A model generated the notes under the pieces. It worked only from the letters and a program-made list of their open reading frames with translations. It had not been told where the DNA came from and did no database searches. Positions 1-6,489 of a stretch of 7,719 nucleotides of DNA are shown here, piece by piece (positions within the stretch are counted from its first letter, which is position 1; each line of letters begins with the position of its first letter). The translations under genes and the position numbers were made by a program. Origin of the DNA: Candidatus Didemnitutus sp. (GTDB lineage Bacteria > Verrucomicrobiota > Verrucomicrobiia > Opitutales > Opitutaceae); assembly GCA_030682505.1 (NCBI GenBank), contig JAUXOH010000272.1, positions 1-7,719 on the forward strand. The letters run 5' to 3'.

Positions 1-1246
1 ACCCCAACCGATAACCTTCCGTCGTCTCAAAATTGGCAATGAACGGCAGCGTGCTCGAGGTCACCTGAACGTTGACGGCGGTCGAGATCGTGCTCGCTCC
101 GGCATTGTCGATCGCGCGAGCGGTCAGTTCGTAGAGACCCACGGCGACATCCGTCCACGCAAACGCGTAGGGTGAAGCGGTGGCCGTGCCGATCTTGGTG
201 CTCCCGCGGTAGAACTCGACCGACGCGATGGTGCCGTCGGCATCGCTCGCGGTGGCCGTCAACGTGATGGTGGTGGGTGCCTCGAACGTGGCGCCGTCGA
301 GCGGAGCGGTCAGCTCCACCGTTGGCGGCTGATTGGACGTCAGGGCAAGCAAACGCAGGATCGATTGACCGTTGATCGTGAGTTTCTTGACGGCCACGGC
401 GCCATTGAACTGCGTGTTGCCGTTGAGCTTCAGTGTCCCCTCGGGCAACTCGAGGTGGGCGAAGACGGCTGCGCCACCGAGCAACGTGAGGTCCCCCTTC
501 GAAAAGCGCAGCTTCAGCCAGTCCGGGCGCGCGGCAGAACCGAGCCTGCCGCCGGTCGAAAGCTTGTCCTTCAGCGTCACGATGACCGGTCCGACGATCC
601 GCAGGGTGCCCTTGCCGGACAGGGAGAGTTTTTGGAAATTGTAGATGGCCGGTTGGCTGGCACCCGCTATCCCCAACGTGAATCCGTTGGACGAAGCCGA
701 ACCCCCTCCTTCGTCATCATCGTCGTCATCGCCTCCCTTGGTCGAAAAAGTCCCGTAGGTGCCCGGCGGAATGGCAACCAGGCCAATGTCACCATCCAGG
801 GTCAGATCTTTCAGCGTGGCGAAATCACCCACGGAGTCCGATGCCCGGCGCAGCGTGACCTTTCTGGTGCCGTTCGGTGACGGTGGCGCTGGAACGACGG
901 GCAACGCCACGGCGTTGGTGCGGCGCACAATGTTGCGCAGCTCAACGCTGCCATTCAGCGTCACGCGGTGCTTCGTCGGCATCGGCGCACCGGTCCCATC
1001 GAGTGTTCCCGCATACGTGGGATTGCCGCTCAGCCGAACACTTGGCGTCCCCGGAACCAGCAGATCACCCGTGATTTTCGCGCCCCCACTCAAGGTGACA
1101 TCGTCGGGCTCCATCACCTGCACCGAACCCTCGATCTTGCCTTGCACGTCAGGCGCTTGGCGGACCAACGCGGTGCCGGTTGGTTGAGCCCACATCCTGC
1201 CTGCCACGATCCCAAAGAGGCAGAGACTGCAGATCAGCCGGCTCAT
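1..1246 (-). CDS. Secreted Ig-like domain protein, N-terminal part (runs off left edge)
   Basis: An open frame of 415 codons starts with ATG at 1246-1244 and leaves the window without a stop. An AGGGG ribosome site lies at 1252-1256. Residues 1-20 look like a signal peptide (hydrophobic SLCLFGIVAG, then MWA before Gln21), so the product is probably exported. Residues 25-300 are repetitive and beta-rich, with recurring 'L-x-G/N-G' turns (LSGG, LSGN, LNGS, LTLDGD, LSLSGKG, LKLNGN, LTINGQ), suggesting a beta-helix-like or stacked-strand fold. The run is broken by an acidic insert, six Asp plus Glu at 173-179, flanked by glycines and serines. Residues 306-395 form a bacterial Ig-like domain (NQPPTVELTAP start, TATASDADGTIASVEFY core, ARAIDNAGA end), like the Big_7-type repeats of Verrucomicrobiota surface proteins. 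Residues 401-415 (FIANFETTEGYRLG) look like the start of a lectin-like or jelly-roll domain, a weaker guess. Function is unknown; surface adhesion or polymer binding is possible. It is separated from the respiratory operon by a terminator. Confidence 0.85.
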   Translation of the reverse strand, partial: MSRLICSLCLFGIVAGRMWAQPTGTALVRQAPDVQGKIEGSVQVMEPDDVTLSGGAKITGDLLVPGTPSVRLSGNPTYAGTLDGTGAPMPTKHRVTLNGSVELRNIVRRTNAVALPVVPAPPSPNGTRKVTLRRASDSVGDFATLKDLTLDGDIGLVAIPPGTYGTFSTKGGDDDDDDEGGGSASSNGFTLGIAGASQPAIYNFQKLSLSGKGTLRIVGPVIVTLKDKLSTGGRLGSAARPDWLKLRFSKGDLTLLGGAAVFAHLELPEGTLKLNGNTQFNGAVAVKKLTINGQSILRLLALTSNQPPTVELTAPLDGATFEAPTTITLTATASDADGTIASVEFYRGSTKIGTATASPYAFAWTDVAVGLYELTARAIDNAGASTISTAVNVQVTSSTLPFIANFETTEGYRLG

Positions 1247-1395
1247 ACTTGCCCCTATATAGCCGACGACCCCCATCAACCCCGACGGTAATAATCACCT
1301 AAAATTAACCCAAAAATCAGGTGGGCATAGGAGAAGGAGTCTCATTACCCGACCGGCGCGGCTCCTTCCCGGCGCACGCGGCGGAACACGAAGAC
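1247..1395 (-). promoter_or_regulatory. Upstream region of the secreted-protein gene, candidate promoter
   Basis: This non-coding stretch lies between the operon terminator and the start at 1246. It holds an AT-rich island at about 1286-1320, distinct from the GC-rich surroundings. On the minus strand a weak -35-like TTTTTG and a -10-like TATTAC are about 17 nt apart in that island. A TATATA also lies at 1256-1261, but without a matching -35. Two weak inverted repeats are present: CACCT (1296-1300) with AGGTG (1319-1323), and GAAGGAG (1333-1339) with CTCCTTC (1362-1368), the latter enclosing a 22-nt loop. Either could be an operator or leader hairpin, or chance. No tRNA, riboswitch or small ORF was recognised here. 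Confidence 0.35.
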
Positions 1396-1420
1396 AAAAA
1401 AGGCCGTCCGGAGGGACGGC
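1396..1420 (-). terminator. Rho-independent terminator of the act/cco-like operon
   Basis: Read on the minus strand, a perfect 7-bp GC-rich stem (GCCGTCC / GGACGGC, plus-strand 1414-1420 and 1403-1409) encloses a 4-nt loop (1410-1413). A C and then six T residues follow (1401-1396). The hairpin begins 26 nt after the stop codon of the last cytochrome gene, which is a classic intrinsic terminator arrangement. It closes the operon and separates it from the secreted-protein gene on the same strand. Confidence 0.93.
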
Positions 1421-1445
1421 TTGAAATCCAAGGTTGGCGACGGGC

Positions 1446-2090
1446 TTACTTCAGGGTCGTCAATTGCTCGACGGTGAAGGGTCCGCGGGCGCCGAGTTCA
1501 GCTCGCACCGCGGCAACCTGCTCCGCCGTGATGGCCGGTGCGTCATTGCCCCATTCGGAGCGGACATAAGTCAGCGCATTGGCGATCTGCTCATCCCGCA
1601 AGACACCACCCAACGGCGTCATCGCGCTGTTGTAGACGTTGCCCTTGACGGTGATTGGACCGTTCAAGCCATAGAGCACAATGGCGATCATGTGCTTCTC
1701 GTGCTGCGGCTCGAGCACCCATTCGGATCCGGCCAGCGGGGGGAAGGCACCGGGCACACCCAAGCCATTGGCTTGGTGGCAGGTCACGCAGTTGGCCGTA
1801 TAAACCCGCTTGCCAAGCATGGCCGGCGTGATGACCGGACCCGTGGCCGCCTGCAGGGCCGGCTTCTGATGCTCGTTGAAAATGAGCGGATCAAAATTCG
1901 ACGAATAGTGCGCCAGATACACCGAGCCGAAAAATACCGCCGTACACATGATGCCGAGCAGCAGCAGCGGATACCGGGGATTGCCGTCGGCCTTCTCAGG
2001 TTTCTGCGCCTGGAGGCGGTCATGCGTCTGCTGAATGCTGTCGTCAGAAGCGCCGGATTGCTCGAGGTGAGAATGGTGGTCGGTACTCAT
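1446..2090 (-). CDS. Membrane-anchored monoheme cytochrome c (CcoP-like position)
   Basis: This 214-residue protein has a hydrophilic, His-rich N-terminus (about 1-38), one transmembrane helix at about 40-60, and a periplasmic class I cytochrome c domain from about 90 to 182. The heme-binding motif is CVTCH at 101-105, followed by the familiar GVPGAFPPLAGSEWV segment. Met157 in NSAMTPLGG is the likely sixth heme ligand, and the closing helix is IANALTYVRSEWGN. A tail of about 30 residues follows. Canonical CcoP carries two hemes c and two membrane helices; this protein has one of each, so it is at most CcoP-like. The start at 2090 sits 1 nt after the CcoO-like stop, and a GGGGGAGG ribosome site lies inside the end of that gene. 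It is the last gene before the terminator. I infer that it is the outermost electron carrier of the complex encoded upstream. Confidence 0.9.
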   Translation of the reverse strand: MSTDHHSHLEQSGASDDSIQQTHDRLQAQKPEKADGNPRYPLLLLGIMCTAVFFGSVYLAHYSSNFDPLIFNEHQKPALQAATGPVITPAMLGKRVYTANCVTCHQANGLGVPGAFPPLAGSEWVLEPQHEKHMIAIVLYGLNGPITVKGNVYNSAMTPLGGVLRDEQIANALTYVRSEWGNDAPAITAEQVAAVRAELGARGPFTVEQLTTLK

Positions 2091-2091
2091 C

Positions 2092-2745
2092 TTAATGGCC
2101 TCCCCCTTGCTTCACTGCCGGGACATAGGGTGCGGCCTCAGGATATTCGTAGGTGTCGTTCAGGCTGCGCAGGTAGGCGACCAGCGCGACGGCGCGCGGG
2201 GTCGGCACCACTTCGTGGCCGGCGGGAGCGGCGTATTTGCCCGTGAGCTGCAAGGCGTGGGGCGAAGGCTGGCCGGGGGGAATCGGACGAACCTCAAACA
2301 AAAAGGCGTAGGACGGCATGTTGGTTCCGGGCGCAACGCTCGCGGGTGCATAGAGCAGCTTGTAGAAATACTCCGCGTCGGCGTAAGGCCGCGCCGCCGC
2401 ATTGCGCAGATCGGGTCCGATCCGGCTGTGGCCGAGGAACACGGTCTTCTCCCGGATGTAGTCCCGGGCGACGCTTTGGCGCACGCCCCACTGGCGGGCG
2501 ATGTCGCCGCCGAAGCCTTCGCGCCGCACCTGCTGGGTGTGGCAGGAAACGCAGCCGAGGTCCTGGTAAACCATGCGACCGCGATCGGCGGTGCCGCGCA
2601 GGGGTGCGGGATGCAAGGTCTCCTCGATGGGGTCCTTGTATTGCGTGAGGGCGCCGAATTGGTTGTGCGCGGAAAGCAGCACGCCGGCCGAAGAAAGACC
2701 GATCACGGCGAAGGCACCGACGAAAAGGACAAGTCCGTTTTTCAT
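2092..2745 (-). CDS. ccoO: CcoO-like membrane-anchored monoheme cytochrome c
   Basis: This 217-residue protein resembles subunit II (CcoO) of cbb3 oxidases. It has an N-terminal membrane anchor at about 4-25. The heme c motif GCVSCHTQQVR (CVSCH at 65-69) matches the CcoO signature GCxxCHxQxxR. The conserved SRIGPDL lies at 108-113, and Met143 in NMPSYAFLFE is the expected axial ligand. A linker of about 35 residues precedes the final helix VALVAYLRSLN (186-196). Its length and motif order fit CcoO. The start was chosen at 2745 because ATGA overlaps the stop of the preceding CcoN-like gene and a GGGGAGGGGGG ribosome site lies just upstream; the same frame stays open far upstream, but there it is only a shadow of the CcoN-like gene. 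Normally CcoO feeds electrons to hemes b in CcoN. Here the partner has no heme ligands, so its acceptor must differ. Confidence 0.88.
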   Translation of the reverse strand: MKNGLVLFVGAFAVIGLSSAGVLLSAHNQFGALTQYKDPIEETLHPAPLRGTADRGRMVYQDLGCVSCHTQQVRREGFGGDIARQWGVRQSVARDYIREKTVFLGHSRIGPDLRNAAARPYADAEYFYKLLYAPASVAPGTNMPSYAFLFEVRPIPPGQPSPHALQLTGKYAAPAGHEVVPTPRAVALVAYLRSLNDTYEYPEAAPYVPAVKQGGGH

Positions 2746-4196
2746 GAGTGGCCCCCCTCCCCGACGGCACCGGCAATCGCCGGCGGGTTGCGGAAGACCG
2801 CCGGAGCGCCCGTCCCGATGAGGGCGACCCCGAGTGTCCAAAGACAGTTGATCACGAAGGCGAGATGGCCGGTCAACAAAATCATCAGCCCGACGGAACG
2901 AAACATCAGCCACGGTTTGAGCGCGGTGTTGATTTCGCCAAACGACGCGGTCGTCGCATTGAGCAGGTGGCCTTGCTGCCAACCGCCGTAACCCAGGGCG
3001 ACCGCGACCACGAGCATGCCGGTGGCGGCCGTGTAGTAATGCGCTTTGATCAAGCCGTTGGATTGCCACGCCACTCCGAGGAGGCGCGGCACGACAAAGT
3101 AGACGGCACCGAACATCGCGGTGGAGAAGCACGCGTAGAGGATGACCCAGTCGCGCAACTCCGGGATGAGCGTGAACTGCGTCGTCATCGCAAAGCCGCG
3201 GACGGAAAGCGCGAAGTTCAAGATCGAGGCGACGGTGAAACCGAGGATGCTGACCAAAATAAACTTCAGCGTCATGCTGTGTTTCAGCGCCGCGGTGTTG
3301 CCGCGCAACGTGCCGAGGAGGCTCTTCAGCACCATGACGACGGCCACGACGAGCATGAAGTTCGCCACCGTGCCGAGGGTGGCCACCCAGGCGGGCACCG
3401 GACCACCGATGAGCCGCGAGCCGCCGGCAAAGGCGGTCGTGAGCACGAGCCACCAGAAAGCGAGTTTCGCCAGGTAGTAGTCGTGGATCGGTTTGCCCGT
3501 GATCTTCGGGAGAAAATAATAGATCGCCGCGAGCGCGAGCGGGATGAACCAGAGGCCGTAGATGCCGTTCACATACCAGACATTGACGATGGCCTGCACC
3601 ACGCCGCCGGTCGGTGCGCTGAAGAGCATCGTCTGCGCGACGGCGTAGAGCCACGGGAACCAGAACATCGCGCCAAAGATATACCACTGCGACGCGAAGA
3701 CATTCTCGGTATTGCGCACGCTGAAGGTCGTGATGGCCCAGACGCCCATCAACGCGTAGGCGCCGAGGAGCATGAAGGTGATCCAGCGGGGCATCTCGAG
3801 CAATTCGTAGGAGGTCGTGCCGCCCATGAGAATGGCGAGCATGCCCAGACCGACGGCGATGTTCCACGCCTTGCAGGCCACGATGAGCCAGCCGCCGTGG
3901 CGCAACGCGGCCGCCGACAGGCGGGCCATGAGCCAGAGCGCCACGCCGAGGCCGGCGTTGAAGCCCCAGCCGTAGACGAGGACGTTTTGAGCGGCCGCGG
4001 TGACGCGGCCGTAGGTGAACCATTCGCAGTTGGCCAGAAAGTCCGGCGTGTGCAGCTGGATGGCGGCAATCAATTGGAGCGCGCCGCCGATCACCAACCA
4101 AGCCAGGGCCTGGCTGAAGAACACGAGGACCGGCCACTTGGCGGAGGCATCGATCTCCTGTTGCTCGACGCGATCGTTATTGTCGGGGGAATTCAT
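2742..4196 (-). CDS. CcoN-like heme-copper oxidase subunit I homologue lacking all metal ligands
   Basis: This is a full-length, unbroken 484-residue protein with about 12 hydrophobic helices. Colinear landmarks with CcoN include FTYGR before helix 2, YYFLPK plus xGKPIHDYYL after helix 6, PxWVATLG, LRDW, and VPRLLG. The ligand positions are all changed (numbered from this ATG; Pseudomonas stutzeri CcoN numbers from memory): low-spin heme b His60 is Ala69 and His347 is Cys356; heme b3 His345 is Tyr354; CuB His207 is Asn210 and the His257-His258 pair is Ser260-Arg261; catalytic Tyr251 is Thr254. The eight histidines present lie in loops, termini or a late helix, not in the ligand helices. It should therefore bind neither hemes b nor CuB and cannot reduce oxygen. 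ATG 4196 was preferred over an in-frame TTG at 4202; neither has a good ribosome site, and the gene follows its neighbour by 9 nt, so coupled translation is likely. Role inferred: membrane scaffold or ion-moving subunit for the adjacent cytochromes. Confidence 0.88.
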   Translation of the reverse strand: MNSPDNNDRVEQQEIDASAKWPVLVFFSQALAWLVIGGALQLIAAIQLHTPDFLANCEWFTYGRVTAAAQNVLVYGWGFNAGLGVALWLMARLSAAALRHGGWLIVACKAWNIAVGLGMLAILMGGTTSYELLEMPRWITFMLLGAYALMGVWAITTFSVRNTENVFASQWYIFGAMFWFPWLYAVAQTMLFSAPTGGVVQAIVNVWYVNGIYGLWFIPLALAAIYYFLPKITGKPIHDYYLAKLAFWWLVLTTAFAGGSRLIGGPVPAWVATLGTVANFMLVVAVVMVLKSLLGTLRGNTAALKHSMTLKFILVSILGFTVASILNFALSVRGFAMTTQFTLIPELRDWVILYACFSTAMFGAVYFVVPRLLGVAWQSNGLIKAHYYTAATGMLVVAVALGYGGWQQGHLLNATTASFGEINTALKPWLMFRSVGLMILLTGHLAFVINCLWTLGVALIGTGAPAVFRNPPAIAGAVGEGGHS

Positions 4197-4205
4197 CAGC
4201 AAAGT

Positions 4206-4547
4206 TTACGGGCGGGCGTGATCCTTGACGGTGAGTGCCATGGCGCGATCGATCGGCAGACGGACGATACCTTGGGGTTGATCGACCCAGCCGTAGGTGG
4301 TGGCGGCAATCTTCTCCTTTTGGCGCAGCTCGGCGATCGCCTTGGCGCGTCCTTCCGCGGAGAACTTCCAGCGTTGGGTCTCGTCGAAGTCCGCCGGGTT
4401 CGCCGTGCCCCGGTTGTTGAACGCCGGAGCCGGGTTGTAGGTGCGATTGATCAGCCAGCCGCAGAAAATGGCCGCCAGAATCACAATCAGGGCGGTGAAC
4501 ACGGGGGTGCGTTGCGGGAAGGCGTAGGGTTGAGGATGGTTGCTCAT
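4206..4547 (-). CDS. Small single-pass membrane protein with YGWVD...IDRAM motif
   Basis: This 113-residue protein has a short cytoplasmic N-terminus, one transmembrane helix at about 17-34 and a hydrophilic domain presumed periplasmic. Near its end, at residues 84-103, it carries TYGWVDQPQGIVRLPIDRAM. I recall similar 'YGWVD...G.VRIPIDRAM' endings in unnamed small proteins beside cytochrome oxidase or copper-chaperone genes in several phyla; this is memory, not a search. The preceding LRQKEKI helix is also typical. No cysteines or histidines are arranged as a metal site. Its start overlaps the actF stop in an ATGA, so it is probably translated together with actF. It bridges the ACIII genes and the cytochrome module, so an assembly factor or accessory subunit is a reasonable inference. 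Its biochemical function is unknown. Confidence 0.8.
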   Translation of the reverse strand: MSNHPQPYAFPQRTPVFTALIVILAAIFCGWLINRTYNPAPAFNNRGTANPADFDETQRWKFSAEGRAKAIAELRQKEKIAATTYGWVDQPQGIVRLPIDRAMALTVKDHARP

Positions 4548-5848
4548 AGCGCAGAAGCCTCATGGTGGGTCAGCGATTCGCCGATGCGGGGGTCGCGGAT
4601 GGGGATGAGTTTGGCGGTCGGAAAACTGCGCAGGTAGGACCAGATGAAGATGCCGCCGATGCCGATGACCGCCGTGGCATTCCAGAGCAGGCCGCTCTGG
4701 AGGAACGGATACGGATCGCCGTTGGGGAGTTTCTTCGCCGGCATGATGTTGTAGCAAAGATCGATCAGGAAGACGAAGGCGATGAACACGCCGATCCACG
4801 GAATGATGCTCTTCGTGACCTTGAAGCGGTAGGACAGCAGCAGGAAGAACGGGAAGAAGAAATGCCCGAAGAGGAGGAACATGCCGACCCAGCCCCATTG
4901 GTTGAACTGGCCGTCGCTGTTGTTCATTTCGCGCACGTTATACCAGAATGTTTCCTCGGGAATGTTGGCATTCCAGATCAGGAAGTATTGGGAGAACGTG
5001 ACGTAGGCCCAGAACACCGTGAACGCCAGCATCAGCTGCCCGATGCTGTGCAGGTGGTTGTTGTTCAGGATGCCCTTCAAATCGCCGCGGGACCACAGCC
5101 AGACCAGGAGCACCACCCCGAGCGAGAGCGCGGCGCGAATGCAGCCGGCGAAGAACCACACGCCATACATCGTGGAGAACCAGTGGTACTCCATCGATTT
5201 CACCCACAGGATGATGCAGGCCGTGAGCGTGACCGCGACCAACGGAATGCCGGCGGCCGACCAGACGCGCGAGGAATAGGTCCACTTCAGATCGCCATCG
5301 GCATCCTGCGAAAAGGAATTCCGGCGGAAGCGCGAGCTGAGGAACCACCAGGCGAGAAACGAGAAGATCGTGCAGCCGGTGAAAAATTCGCGGTTCAGGA
5401 ACGCCGATTTTTTCGCCCAGAGCGGATCGTCGCCAACGAGGCCGTGTCCACCGACATTGGCGAGGTCGAAGGCCGGATCCATCCACTTCCAGAGAAGGGT
5501 CGGGTCATACCAGGCCACCCCCAGCAACGGCACGAAGAGCAGCAGCAACCAGGGAAACACCGCAAGGACGTGCTCATACTGACGACGCAACACGGTCGAC
5601 CAACCGGCATCGAAAATGTGATGGATCATCACCAGCAACAGCACGCCGAGGGCGATGCCGGTCCAGAAAGTCATGCCGACCAGCCAGGACACGGCGACGG
5701 TGGCCGGTTTGTCCACGAAGGCGCCAACCAAGGTCAGCGCGATGCCGGCCAGACCGATGCCAAGTGCAGTGGTGGCTTTGTTGACGGCCGGGGCGCTCGC
5801 AGGCGCGGAAGCGGCGCCGGCAGGAAGAGTAGCGGTACGCGTTGTCAT
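4544..5848 (-). CDS. actF: ActF, NrfD-like integral membrane subunit of alternative complex III
   Basis: This 434-residue protein is highly hydrophobic, with about 10 membrane helices, after an Ala/Pro-rich N-terminus. It belongs to the NrfD/PsrC-like family and is the second large membrane subunit of ACIII, the complex that oxidises quinol and passes electrons to cytochrome c or directly to an oxidase. Family-typical segments are the MIHHIFDAGW region (74-83), KSMEYHWFSTMYGVWFF (217-233), NNNHLHSIGQLMLAF (262-276) and SQYFLIWNANIPEET (286-300). It has no cofactor motif, as expected for this subunit. ATG 5848 follows the actE stop by 1 nt (TAA-C-ATG), with a GGGGGGAG ribosome site within actE. 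The C-terminal stop overlaps the next start. Together with ActC it would form the membrane core of the complex. Confidence 0.93.
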   Translation of the reverse strand: MTTRTATLPAGAASAPASAPAVNKATTALGIGLAGIALTLVGAFVDKPATVAVSWLVGMTFWTGIALGVLLLVMIHHIFDAGWSTVLRRQYEHVLAVFPWLLLLFVPLLGVAWYDPTLLWKWMDPAFDLANVGGHGLVGDDPLWAKKSAFLNREFFTGCTIFSFLAWWFLSSRFRRNSFSQDADGDLKWTYSSRVWSAAGIPLVAVTLTACIILWVKSMEYHWFSTMYGVWFFAGCIRAALSLGVVLLVWLWSRGDLKGILNNNHLHSIGQLMLAFTVFWAYVTFSQYFLIWNANIPEETFWYNVREMNNSDGQFNQWGWVGMFLLFGHFFFPFFLLLSYRFKVTKSIIPWIGVFIAFVFLIDLCYNIMPAKKLPNGDPYPFLQSGLLWNATAVIGIGGIFIWSYLRSFPTAKLIPIRDPRIGESLTHHEASAL

Positions 5849-5849
5849 G

Positions 5850-6488
5850 TTACTTCAACTCCCCCCGTTGCTCGAGCGGCACATCGTTGATGGATCCATG
5901 CTGGGCGCGCTGGAGGGCGCGGACATAGGCCACGACGGCCCAGCGATCGTCCGGCACGAGCTTGTCGCCGTAGGATTGCATGGTGTTCTTGCCGTTCGTG
6001 ATGGTTTGGTAGAGTTCGCCCACGGCCATCTGGCGGAGGCGGTCGTCATGAAAGGTCGGTGTCGCCACCATGCCATATTGCTTGGTGATGCCGTTGCCGT
6101 CGCCAACCGCGCCGTGACACGGGGCGCAATAAATCATGAAGCGATCCTGCCCGCGCTTCACGAGGGTTTCGCTCACCGCAATGGGAAAGCCGGTGACGAA
6201 GGACCCGTCGGCGTTCTTGCCGAGGTAGTGCGCGTCATCCGCCCGGAGAAAAGCCGGATCGGCCTCACCCGTTTCGCTGCGACCCCGCGGCACGGTGCCG
6301 GCCGGAGTCGGGCGATCCGTGCGGCCGTCGGCAAAGAACTTCGATCCCGCCTGCGGCTTGTAGTGTGCCTGGCGATCCATGTCCGGGAAGACCTCGAGCG
6401 GCGGCAGCGTGGAGCGCATGCCGCGGAAGCCCATGACGGACAGCATCAGCACGACGAGAAAAGTGAGCGTGTAGTAGGCGTAACGCAT
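5850..6488 (-). CDS. actE: ActE, monoheme cytochrome c subunit of alternative complex III
   Basis: This 212-residue protein has an N-terminal hydrophobic segment (about 4-20), then the ACIII-specific stretch LPPLEVFPDMDRQ (28-40) with HYKPQAGSKFFADGR and RPTPAGTVPRG. A C-terminal cytochrome c domain follows, with CAPCH at 121-125 and Met170 in KNTMQSYGD as the likely axial ligand, ending in the helix WAVVAYVRALQRAQ. There is no cysteine near the N-terminal segment, so it looks like a signal anchor rather than the lipoprotein form described for some ACIII ActE subunits. Its role is periplasmic electron transfer from the quinol-oxidising ActA/ActB part toward the final acceptor. The start codon is 1 nt from the actD stop, and a GGAGG ribosome site overlaps the end of actD. 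Confidence 0.93.
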   Translation of the reverse strand: MRYAYYTLTFLVVLMLSVMGFRGMRSTLPPLEVFPDMDRQAHYKPQAGSKFFADGRTDRPTPAGTVPRGRSETGEADPAFLRADDAHYLGKNADGSFVTGFPIAVSETLVKRGQDRFMIYCAPCHGAVGDGNGITKQYGMVATPTFHDDRLRQMAVGELYQTITNGKNTMQSYGDKLVPDDRWAVVAYVRALQRAQHGSINDVPLEQRGELK

Positions 6489-6489
6489 G

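Noticed and set aside
365..1291. Several overlapping plus-strand frames
   Set aside because: They lie opposite the secreted-protein gene, which alone has a signal peptide, an Ig-like domain and an unbroken frame to the window edge.
3050..3057. TTGATCAA-like palindrome resembling half of an FNR/ANR site
   Set aside because: It lies inside the CcoN-like coding sequence, lacks the four-base spacer of an FNR site, and is not near a promoter.
2746..4137. Upstream extension of the CcoO frame into a 681-codon frame
   Set aside because: The extension is out of frame with the CcoN-like gene, Arg/His-rich and domain-less. The ATGA overlap and strong ribosome site place the CcoO start at 2745.
2742..4196. 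Simple call as a functional cbb3 oxidase catalytic subunit
   Set aside because: Homology is clear, but all metal ligands and the catalytic tyrosine are missing, so the usual function is not supported.
2742..4196. Interpretation as a pseudogene or a nitric oxide reductase variant
   Set aside because: The frame is intact and full length, which argues against a pseudogene. Nitric oxide reductases keep the heme and metal histidines, which are absent here.
2748..4637. A 629-codon open frame on the plus strand
   Set aside because: It lies antisense to the CcoN-like, small membrane protein and actF genes; its translation is rich in Arg, His, Glu and Gly with no recognisable domain. Such long frames arise opposite GC-rich genes.
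4562..5890. A 442-codon plus-strand frame
   Set aside because: Antisense shadow of actF with Glu/Arg/Gln-rich composition and no domain.
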